From assembly GCF_024586455.1 (NCBI RefSeq), contig NC_065919.1, positions 24,032,839-24,096,838 on the forward strand: a DNA stretch of 64,000 nt, in the 5' to 3' direction. The stretch comes from Bactrocera neohumeralis (lineage: Eukaryota > Arthropoda > Insecta > Diptera > Tephritidae). Positions 47,053 through 56,584 of this stretch are shown here, piece by piece. Below the pieces are notes generated by a model. It was given only the letters and a program-made list of their open reading frames with translations. It searched no databases and was not told the origin of the DNA. Every line of letters starts with the position of its first letter. Positions within the stretch are counted from its first letter, which is position 1. Made by a program: the position numbers and the translations under genes.

Positions 47053-48331
47053 AACGTCCGGTGTGTTTTACGTGGGCACCTGCTGACGACAGCCTTACTC
47101 CACGGCGCTCAAAAGCACAGCGGATCAAATCAATGCGTTGATCAGCGCCCTGAGAATGCTAAGCATTTTCAGTACCAATTGGCAGTGTGGGATGGACACA
47201 CTAACCCCTTGGTAGGGTTCGAGGCCCATCTAAAACCTCTACCGTGCTTTGGGTCCGGCACCCGGTTGCAATGCAACTCCACATTCAACTGACAAAGTCA
47301 GTTCTTCCCGCGATTTGGGTTTTAACCACAACCACCACGATACTCCCCGAGGGGCCAGTCCGCACGAGCAGGTTGGAGCGAACTCCAAGGGCTCCTGCTC
47401 CCCGTGGTACCAGAATTAGGTCTCCGGTCAGACCTCGTAGCCGAAACTACTACCAGTTGAGCTTCCATACGGCTCTGGACTGGTGGCAAAGGGTTGGACC
47501 CCATACACACATCACTTAAACACCAATCATACAAAAATTAACCCTAATTTCCAGTTAACCGTCTTCGGCGCTTAAATAATTCACGCGCAAACGACCCTAA
47601 CTGTTCGGTATTCCGACTAGTGGAGATCACACCACTAACATCTAATTGTCCATCAGTCCAGCTGATCCCCATACCACCCAAATCCCTAATGTCCGAGTAC
47701 ATCGGGCACTCCGCAATCAAATGCGACCAATTTTCCGACCCCGCCCCACAAAAACACCCCGACGTATCCGAAAGGTGCCTCTGATGCCAAAATGCATTCA
47801 GAGGCCCATGCCCCGTAAGCAGGAAACCTAGACTCAGACAAAATCTGAAGTCTGGGTTATCCACAACGAACCCCACGTCCCGAGTGTACTCGTACGTCAC
47901 TCGGCCGTTAGGACTATTGTCCCAACGTTCTTGCCACCTACACCTAACCTTATCATCTAGGAGCCTCTTGCTCCCTAGATATCCCTCCCTCTCCACATCA
48001 TCGTCGGAAATCCAGTCATTCTGCTGTATGACAATCAGGTCAAGAGGGGGTGCACCTAACAAGACCTGCATCGCATCCGTTGAGACGGTGCGACATACAG
48101 GCAAACAAGCAAGCATCATGCAACGCTGGATTGAGAGGAGTTTTTGAGAGCCCCAGACAGTCGTGGCTGTCTCCCACCATACAGGGGCTCCATAAGTGGC
48201 ACAGGCCACAAACAAGCCACGATATATGGTGCGGACAGCACGACGTCCGAGACCCCAATCGCTCCTCAAAATCCGTCGTATTTTGCCTACAGTTGCCTGC
48301 AGTCGCTCCTTCACATTCGCCAAGTGTGGAG
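47053..48331 (-). mobile_element. 5'-truncated R1-type LINE inserted in the RTE copy
   Basis: It is bounded by the 13-bp direct repeat CGTCACTATTGAC at 47040-47052 and 48332-48344, and the surrounding RTE reading matches up across it. The insert, read on the minus strand, encodes only the C-terminal part of ORF2 (see the CDS entry). It then has about 490 bp of 3' untranslated sequence without a long poly-A at the junction. A 5' truncation with target-site duplication is the usual product of target-primed reverse transcription. Confidence 0.88.
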
Positions 48332-48350
48332 CGTCACTATTGACCGTCAT
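47544..48350 (-). CDS. R1-type LINE ORF2 C-terminal fragment, 268 codons open
   Basis: This is the longest uninterrupted frame in the window. It contains the region after the RT domain (VKERLQATVGKIRRILRSDW, then YRGLFVACATYGAPVWWETA) and a zinc-knuckle segment SGCFCGAGSENWSHLIAECP. A GFLLTGHGPLNAFWHQRHLS block lies between, all typical of R1-clade ORF2 ends. The first six codons of the open frame (MTVNSD) come from the host RTE element and target duplication, not from the LINE, so the apparent ATG start is an accident of insertion. The lack of stops suggests a recent insertion. It is not a host gene and cannot by itself retrotranspose. Confidence 0.88.
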   Translation of the reverse strand: MTVNSDAPHLANVKERLQATVGKIRRILRSDWGLGRRAVRTIYRGLFVACATYGAPVWWETATTVWGSQKLLSIQRCMMLACLPVCRTVSTDAMQVLLGAPPLDLIVIQQNDWISDDDVEREGYLGSKRLLDDKVRCRWQERWDNSPNGRVTYEYTRDVGFVVDNPDFRFCLSLGFLLTGHGPLNAFWHQRHLSDTSGCFCGAGSENWSHLIAECPMYSDIRDLGGMGISWTDGQLDVSGVISTSRNTEQLGSFARELFKRRRRLTGN

Positions 48351-48575
48351 AATTTTAAAGGTTTAGATAATTTTGTCTTTCTTGGAAGAAGTATTAACAC
48401 CAACAACAATGTCAGACTCGAAACATTTCAGCCCTGAAAGTGTTCGATTTAGTACTTGCCGGGGGAAGCAGATGAAGACCTCCACTCCGTTGGAAAGACT
48501 AGGTGGAGAAGGACCGCCAAGCAGCGAAAAGGAAGAAGAGGTGCGTAAGCGGTGTCTTCGCCAATAACGAAGAAG
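48345..48575 (+). mobile_element. RTE-type LINE copy, right part after the R1 insertion
   Basis: It continues directly from 47052 as HNFKGLDNFVFLGRSINTNN, the block expected next in other copies. An internal deletion joins this to the final 3' region (STPLERLGGEGP in one frame). The terminus is TCTTCGCCAATAACGAAGAA. Confidence 0.85.
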
Positions 48576-48908
48576 ATCCTGATCTTGCCTTAAAGCAATG
48601 TTTGCGACTTTTGCTGAGCGCTTTGCGCCATTTAAGTATTGATATTTTAGTCGGCCTTTAAAATTTTTGAACTTTTAGTACTTTTCTTTTATATGATTAA
48701 TACTCGACTTTTTCCTATTTTATTATATTAGGTTTTATTGGTTCGCTGAGATAGCTCTAGTAGTGTTTGCGGTATATTTGTATAACTACGTATATACAAA
48801 TTATGAGAAGAGAAGAATAGTACCATTCTTCGAAAAATTATCGCACTTCCTTTTCTATAAGTGACCAATGAATAGAAAGTTGGTTCCTAAAATGCATATA
48901 TTTTTCAG

Positions 48909-49156
48909 ATTTTGAAGGCATCATCATTGGTTCTAATGTTTATACTCGTATTATACAGAAGGTATCAGATGGAATTCAAAATATTTATTGGAAATATAAT
49001 CTTTCTCCATATCAACAAGCTAGCTATTTCAGTTTAGAAAATGACGGAAAGTGGCGAATCGAACAAACAATTGGTATAAATCAAAACGACTGGCATAATG
49101 AAACGATTTTACCTCTTAAATGTTATAGAAATATACACGCTCATATTCTCTTATGA
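48909..49156 (+). CDS. unassigned exon-like open frame without ATG
   Basis: After a good acceptor-like sequence (ATATATTTTTCAG ending 48908), a frame stays open for 81 codons to TGA at 49154. It begins (D)FEGIIIGSNVYTRIIQKVSD and contains QQASYFSLENDGKWRIEQTI and NDWHNETILPLKCYRN. The composition is protein-like, with Trp/Tyr, mixed charge and a N-E-T sequon, unlike the poly-Phe/Leu shadows nearby. The pattern of hydrophobics and ND/NDG turns loosely recalls a cadherin-type or other extracellular domain, but I cannot name it. It could be a terminal exon of a + strand gene, a decayed exon or a mobile-element piece. Confidence 0.35.
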
Positions 49157-49159
49157 TAT

Positions 49160-50085
49160 CAGTGAGTTTCGCTAACTTTGTTGTTACTAAACTTTTTGAC
49201 AAGAGAGCAGAGCGCAAACATGACAATCAATGAGCGCGGTTTCGTTTCGCCATTTCCATGATTGCCGTGTTAGCGATATAATTATGATTAATTGATTTGC
49301 AAAAAAAATAAATTGATTATTTATATATGTATACATAATACTGTTATGTATTACCAATATAAACTCTCACAAATGTTTATTTATAATTATTCTGCAAATA
49401 TTTTGCTAGCACTCTCGTAATGCTATAAGCTACTTAATGCAGGCGAAACACTCTCGTTTTCCTTAATCAAATACAGGGTGTGCTGGTGTGCGCAAGATGT
49501 TTATATTTGTTGTCCCAGTTGGAAAATTAAGTCGCTGTTATACAAATGCACAGAAAAACTCCAATGTGTTAATATAACTTCCTTTGTTGTTGCATGTGTG
49601 TTAATCAGCAGCTCTCATATGAGATTTGTGTGCTTGTGTCCACGTGTTTGTCTTGTTTTAGCCCACAAAAGCACAGCAGCCCATTAAATGACTACTAAGC
49701 CTTAGCTTTTAGTGTGTGTCCTTTCTACTTTCTCCACTTTTGTTGTTGTTGTTGTTTACTCACTTTCCGGCTTTTGTTTTAAAAGCAAAAATGCATATTC
49801 TTGTTGAAATTGTTCCCATGTGGCACACGCCGTTGATTTGCACTTAATGAACGAAATACTCGAGTGTGTGAATGGTTGCATTGCGCAGACACTCATACGT
49901 ATACATACACACATAGTAGATGGCAGCTAAATATACCGTTATATTTATTATAATACACATTTGGGTTGATGTGTGTGAATAGTGAGAATATAGAAATACG
50001 AGAACTATATGTTTGTAAATACGAATTTAGTTTTCCAGCAGTAGAATATGTATAAGGCTAGGAGCTTAGCGGAGCGACGAAAAGT
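49160..50085. other. no gene supported
   Basis: AT-rich DNA with (TTG)n near 49741 and CACACACATA near 49905. No recognisable feature. Confidence 0.4.
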
Positions 50086-50089
50086 TCCA

Positions 50090-50660
50090 AGAAGATCCGA
50101 CGTTGTCGAGCCAAATTTTGTTCAGCGATAAGGCTCATTTCTGACTTAATTATATAAACAAGCAAAATTACCGCATTTGGAATGAAGAGCAACCTGAATG
50201 AATTCAAAAGTTTTCATCCAGAAAAAGCAATGGTTTGGTCTGTTTTGTGAGTTGGTGGAATCATCGGACCATATTTCTTCAAAAATGTTGCCGGTGTGAA
50301 CCTAAACGTCAATAGCGATCGTTATCGCTCCATAATATCGCAACGTTAGATTTTTTCATGTGGGGATATGTAAAGTCCAAAGTCTATGCGAACAATCCCA
50401 CTTCGATTCATACCTTGGAGCAAAACATCACGGGTGTCATTCACACGTTATCAGGGTTACTATTTGAAATGCTCGAGCGAGTTATCGAAAATTGGAATCA
50501 TACGAGCTGTCTGAGAAAGAAATAATCTTCAAAGAATAAATACTGGTCGAAATGCTCGAGCGATTCGTCGAAAATTTGACTCAACGGATGGACCATTTGA
50601 GAAAGAGTTAATCTTCAAAAAATAAATGCCAAAGAATGTTTTTCGAATGATAATAGAGCT
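50090..50660 (+). mobile_element. mariner-like family B fragment
   Basis: Shifted frames give QILFSDKAHF (catalytic block), VCFVSWWNHRTIF and LDFFMWGYVKSKVYANNPTS, then EMLERVIENWN. The FQQD region is missing. The last ~90 bp is present twice in tandem (GAAATGCTCGAGCGA at about 50467 and again at about 50550). The 3' flank (GAATGTTTTTCGAATGATAA) is shared with the 25.3 kb copy. Confidence 0.75.
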
Positions 50661-50664
50661 CTCA

Positions 50665-51120
50665 TAATTTTTGTATTAGTAATTTTTTTTTTAATATTCT
50701 AAATTAAATGTCTTTGTTGTTTATAATTACCTCGTAATGCTGAAGACGTCTTGCTTTAATGATTGTAGAAATCAGCTGATTTGCATAGACGGTATTTTGG
50801 TATTAATCTGAAAATAAAAAGAGGTTTAATCAACGTTTTATTGTATACCTATCGACGCAATTTTTGGCTCTGCCTTTTACAAGTAAAATTTGAGTTTTTC
50901 CAATACCAAAAATAAGTGATTTCTTTTTAAAGTTTGCTATTTGTAGAGTTTTTTCGTATTGATATTCATAAGGAAAACTGAGGTCCATTTGTATCAGGAA
51001 AAATCATACTTTAAAAGCTGAAGATAAAAATTCCAATATTTCTACAATATTTATATTCAGAATTTGCCCGTGAAAACAGAAACCAAAAACAATTTCAAAA
51101 AAATGTCACCTGGGGTGTAT
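50665..51120. other. AT-rich spacer, no gene seen
   Basis: It lies between two related mariner fragments in opposite orientation. No supported coding or RNA feature. Confidence 0.4.
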
Positions 51121-51122
51121 TA

Positions 51123-52185
51123 AGGGTGATCCATCCCTACTTTTTAAAGAAAAAACACTGAAACTTCAAATTTAATGGGAAGTATTAATCATCATTCCAA
51201 AGAACATTCTTCGGCATTTATTTTTTTGAAGATAATCTCCTTCAAGGCCTGAATTGAAGCGGGAGTGTCAGCATAGACTTTAGACTTTACATATTCCCAC
51301 AGGAAAAAGTCAAAAGGGTGATACCACACGATTTTGGTGGCCAATAGATCGGTCCAAAATGTGAAGTTATCTACTCAAATGTTCTCTCAATAAATCCATT
51401 GAATAATGCGATGTGTGAGAAGTTGTGCTGTCTTGTGGAAACTAAATTTCGACGAGATCACGGCAGTTACGTTCTCATCGACCTTATTTTTGATGAAATA
51501 TGGACCGATGATTCCACCGGCTCAAAAACCACACCAAACATCTTGTTTTTTCTGTATGAAATGACAGCTCTTGAATTTTTTCAGATTGCTTTTCGTCCCA
51601 ACATACATTGATCCAGAAATGGGCCTCATCGCTGAATATAATTTGGTTCGAAAACGTCGGCTCTTCTTGGAACTTTTCGAGCGCCCACATAGCGAAGCAA
51701 TGTCGCTTGTGAGGGTCGAGCGGCTTCAGTTCTTGCACAAGCTGTATTTTTTGCGCTTTCAGTTTAAAATCTCGACGTAAAATGCGCCAAGTCGTTCTAT
51801 ACGTCAGTCCGAGTTGCTGTCAGTTGTACACTGCCAGCCACGGCTGCTTTCTTTTCTTCACTGCGTGCTGGAAATGGTCTATTCCGTTGAATATTATCCA
51901 ATAATGAATGCAGGGTCTCAAGATGGTTGATGGTGTTGCGAATTGTACGCTCTGTGGGCCAATTATGTTGATCCTAAGTTGAGCGAAGCGCACGAAACAC
52001 ATTTTTAACAGATCGTGAATTTTTCTTAATAAAGTTGAACAATTTGCGAACGTTTTTCAGTCGTAAGTCTTGATGAAATCCCAAACAATATTGAACAAAA
52101 ATAGCATGACTGCTTGACACGACTCACGCATGATCTGTCAGTAAGGCTGTTCAAAGAAGTACGTCTGTTTGGTTCACCCGTTATA
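51123..52185 (-). mobile_element. near full-length mariner-like family B copy
   Basis: Read on the minus strand, the element begins near 52185 (GGGTGAACCAAACAGACG, left end) and ends near 51124 (rightmost sequence GGGATGGATCACCCTTA). The ends form imperfect inverted repeats (GGGTGATCC / GGGTGAACC). The N-terminal part is in broken frames. Then come ELKPLDPHKRHCFAMWALEK, SNQIIFSDEAHFWINVCWDE (first catalytic Asp) and CLVWFLSRWNHRSIF. FFLWEYVKSK-like and C-terminal pieces follow. At about 1.06 kb it is close to the length of an intact element. Frameshifts make it inactive. Confidence 0.8.
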
Positions 52186-52199
52186 TTTGACTAAGTTTT

Positions 52200-55100
52200 A
52201 CTTCATTTGAGGACCACACTTACGAGCACTAGTAATTAAATGCTATTAACGTCGAGTCGTGTCTGATTTACCGTTAAATCTTCTGTTCGAAAACTTTTAC
52301 GACAGCTTTGTTCCCCAAGCAGGCTGCAGTATTCTAACTAACCTAATTTTGCTTAATGATTTGTTTTAATTCTCCTGTTTTGAAAAGTCTCGCTTTAATT
52401 CTATGGTACATCTTAAATATTTCTTTCCATTATCTTTTTTGTTGTATACCCTTATTTATTTATTTTACTATGTGCTCTGAGTTCGTCCGCCTTTCCCATC
52501 TGCAGTCGCAGCAATTTGCTAAGTTCGAGCTTGTTAGTTTCTGTTTGTTCATTTCGCTCATTCATTTGTGTCGCCGACAAGTGACACTTGTGCGTTTATT
52601 TTCTACAGCAATGCAATTTTTTCCGTCGCCTCCACTTTTTAAGAGTTTCGCAGTTTCTTGTTTTAACAATTCCTCTCATGGTCCTCGTGGTGCATGCATT
52701 GCTCGACTGCGCATTTAAATGATGGCTGCTTCGTTTTCTGTGTCCTTCTTTATTTGTCTCTGGTGTTGCTGCTGCTGCTGCTGCTCTTTAATTTGGTTGC
52801 ATATGGCCGATTGTATGTACGAGAGTATATATAACGGTATAGATAGCCGCATAAAGTGTGGAAAATATATGAGCCAAGCCCCTAATGGGCCAAGTCTTAT
52901 TACAAAAGCTCCGGCTCCGGGCAACTTTGCGACTGTCACCTGTTCTTTTCAACTTTCTGCACTGTCAGGCAGCAGGCACACTCCCTCCGCAACGCACAGC
53001 AATTGCTACCCACTCACTTCTTTCCGCCTATTATTCGCCACCACCGTCTGCCTTAGGCTTTGCTGTCGGAAGTGTGAAGCTGAAATTGAGCAACTAAAAG
53101 TGCCTACTTTGGCGAACACTTCTTTCTCCCCTTTTCTTATGCTTTGTTCTCTATGCATGCAGGTGTGTATGTGTGTGTGCTGGTCGCTCTTCCTCTTCCT
53201 CATACTTGCGCGAAAATGCTTATGTTCCTGCTTATGCTTATGCATTTGTTGCCAGCTTCGCTGCTCTTTGGTCTGCCTGGTGCTGGTCCTGGTCGTCGAC
53301 TAGCTGCTCATCGTCTTCCTTTTCCTTTTCCGTTTCCGTTGGCTATGTGTCGCTTTAATGCGCTTTTGCACGGCTGGCGGCACTAGTTGTTTGCTTGTTG
53401 TTATTGTCATTTTGTTGCCATTGTTGTTGTTTCTGTTGCTGTTGCTAAATGTGTTGCTGGTGGTCGTGTTATTCAACGTTGCAATTTTAATGCTTCACAC
53501 GCACAGCAGGACACGCATACCGTTCCACACACATTCACTTCCTTTGTATTGCCATTTACGTAAACCCGACAGCTGAGACTCGCGGTTTCTACTAAAATAT
53601 TACTGATCCAACTTGAGCCGCAATTAGATTTTTGAATTTAAAATGGAAAGTAGTCGGCATCGAATTTGAACAAACAGAGTTAGTCGTATGTCGCCGATCA
53701 AGCCTTTCTTGTATAAACTAGGTTTTTCTTTTGGAGCGATGATAGTTAAGAAAACACTGAGTATTAGTCTTCACACCACTTTGTTTGGTCTTCACAGAGC
53801 TTAAATAAGAGCGCATGTTGCAAACGTGAAGAAAACCGCGTCGGCTTCTGTAGTTTGTAGAAGATAGGAGGTTGCGAACTCATAAATAGAAGGTCCGGAG
53901 TTATTTTGGCAGATCTTAGCTTCTGTAAATGTCAAAAAGTGAAATTTTTTTTAAGAAGGGACTGTGGGCGGGTATTTCCGCAAATGGCACAGATGATTGC
54001 ATAAGAAAATATTCTATACCACTTTCCATCCTACAGTTTTGTTGTGGTGTTTGAGTAACAGTATTTAATTATCTATCTGTTTGCGGTGTAAGAAAAATGC
54101 TTTAAAGCTAAGCTCTACCTAGACAAACAAGCAAAAAAAGAGAATGTCGCTGGTACGAGCTTCTCTTACAGGTCCTGAAGTGGTTAGACCAAATATCCCT
54201 CAGAGTTATCAATAAGAATGATGCTATGAACTTGGAGTTTAACAAATGACTCAATCAAATTCAATATTCTGGATACTTGTAGACTACCGGAATAAAAGAA
54301 AATAGCCTCGGAAAACTGCTTTTGACAACACGAAAAAGAGCTGCCTTTATGCCGCTATGTCTGAAAAGTATCTCGCAAAACTAATACGGCTGTGTAAACA
54401 GACGATGAGTAATCTAATAAGAGAGAATATAAGAAATGATCTCAAACCGCTTTTTCTCCGTATAGATTCACTTTTTTAAGCTTGCCAATATGTTTGTAGT
54501 AACCAAAAGGAAATATTCGTTCGTTTTCATTTCAGGAGGTATCTTTAAGAAGTTCGGCGTAAATTATTATACAAAACATTGTTCAACTTTACGAATATAT
54601 TGTTCAGTTCGGACCACTAGTCATCCACACAGACCGTTCAAATCAGAATCGAGCTCTTTTTATATCTTTTTATACTATAAAAATGCAGTTTTGAAGGGTA
54701 CTATATCTTCATCGCGGCTGCAGTTAAAGTGTTTCTTTGTTTCAACTGGGATTGAACTTGCGACCCACTAACTGGCAGTTACAAAAGAAAATTTTATTAA
54801 GAAAAATCCGTAATTAATGTATACTCATAAACTACTTTCAATGTAACTAGTCCGAAACTAGTTCATAAAAAGTGAGTTAAGTAACCAGTTGCATTATCTG
54901 AAACAAACAAAATTCCCTTATGTGTAAACATTTATGCAAATTATATATTTGCAAAGCTGCATGCCACTATCTATGCATTTACATATACATATGTATGTAT
55001 GTGTGTGCATGTGCGTGAATGTGCAGTTGTGCAGCGACAGTAACATGTTGTTATGCATTTGCATTTCTTTCATTGCATTCCTTGTTGCGAAATTGTATGG

Positions 55101-55910
55101 AAAAAAGCATTCACTTGTTTTTGCAAATGTTTCCACACACGTCTGCGAATGCCTGTGAATGTGTGCGTGTGTGTATGTGTTTGTATGAGTGCAAGTGCAT
55201 TTCATGTGTGCACTCGTTGTATTATGCATTTGTATGTGAAGAGGTTGGAATTAATTTTGCAACATTTTAAATTGGGCGCAATTAATTGCAAAATTACTTC
55301 ACACACATACACACACACACACACACACACTTACCTTTATATGTAAACACGCCCTCGTCGTTGTAAGCGCATTCAAACGCTTGAGCTTTTCACGTTATGC
55401 ACTTGCGTTCGCTTGTGTGTATGTGTGAGCGTGTGTGCGCTTTTGTTATGCTGAGTGTTGCACTTGCCATTTGTCTTTGCGCCTAAGTGCGCCAAACACG
55501 TGTGTGTGCGTGAGTGCGCGTGTATGAGTGAGTGCGCTTTTCATGCCCATAAATTTTCGCATGAAAAATGCAGAATTCCAGCTGTTTAGGTGGAAATGCC
55601 ACAATGTGCAACATACAAAAAACAACAAAAATGAAAAATAACAATAAAAGTTTAAATAAATGTAAATTTTTAGATAAAATAACATAACCGTAAACAATGC
55701 ATTTAATAGACGAATTTTGAAAATGTCGGTTTTAATTAATAAAAATATTTCATTTGATTGGCAACCACGGCACAAAATTAAGAGGTGGAGATTTTCATTA
55801 GCTGTCTCTCTCTCTCTAAAGAGTTCGATGGTGATGGTGATCTCAATAAAAACTGTAAGCTACAGCTTTTATTTGCGGTGAGAGTCTAATGGACAGCAGA
55901 ACTTCACTAG
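52200..55910. other. no gene supported; simple repeats
   Basis: It contains (CTG)n at about 52767-52785, GTTGTTGTT runs near 53400-53440 and a (CA)n run at about 55303-55330. Many GTGTGTG motifs lie at 54990-55520. The 194-codon frame at 52719-53303 is Cys/Leu-rich because of the CTG/TGT repeats and I do not call it a gene. Confidence 0.5.
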
Positions 55911-55912
55911 CC

Positions 55913-56571
55913 TTAACCCTTAGTTGACCAAGGTGAGGAAAAATTAATGTTTCTAACTTATTTTTCAATATTATCATTCATGTACGTATTTTATTAACAA
56001 AAACAAAAATTATAAATTTCAAGGATACCGCAGTGTACAAAAGGGATATGGTACTTACATAGATGTACCATCAGGTTTGAAGAGCCTAAATATTTTTATT
56101 TACATATTAATGGCATGATATTCGGCGAAGCAGCTCTTTTTTTATTGCAGTGTAAAAATATACCGCATTCTTGTCTTTTCCAATGCGGTTTGGACTGAAT
56201 CTTGTTTAGGCCACATCTCACATCTTCCTCGGCTTTCAACAAATATTGGCCAATGTACTCCCAAGTTACCTAATCGAGAATCAGTTGCAACAGACGGACC
56301 CTTACCACGACGTTTTTTTGCTTGACTTTATTGGCACTAATATTCTTTTGCGTCAGTAGGTCTTGAACAACGGATCATATATTCCAATCCTTTCATGTGT
56401 TTGACAGTATACGACATAAGCATTAATGAACGTTATTGCCAAAAGTCCACCAAAGCAATCTACGCCACAATTTTAAAGATCGAATGAATGAATATTTTTA
56501 AGGCAGTTGGACATTGAACATGTTTTTCTTGGCTTTTTCGATACCTTCCCTCGAGTTTTTAGTTTGCTCAG
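55913..56571 (-). mobile_element. piggyBac-type transposon relic, 3' part
   Basis: On the minus strand, from 56571 downward, it reads GTEQTKNSREGI and then KLWRRLLWWTFGNNVH. Near 56100-56220 it reads a Cys-rich end with RCGLNKIQSKPHWKRQECGI and FLHCNKKRAA. This matches the C-terminal Cys/His domain of piggyBac transposases. Stops are present. TTAACCCTTAGTTGACCAAG at 55913 looks like a piggyBac-type end next to its TTAA target. It is separated from its upstream half by the RTE insertion. Confidence 0.75.
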
Positions 56572-56584
56572 TGCCATGAAAATT

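Noticed and set aside
47544..48350. 268-codon frame as a host gene
   Set aside because: Zinc-knuckle and post-RT motifs, target duplication and nesting in an RTE copy show it is a LINE fragment.
52719..53303. 194-codon open frame, Cys-rich, with hydrophobic segments
   Set aside because: The cysteines come from a CTG/TGT repeat and TG-rich simple sequence. There is no domain, and several frames are open in the same DNA, so it is a compositional artefact.
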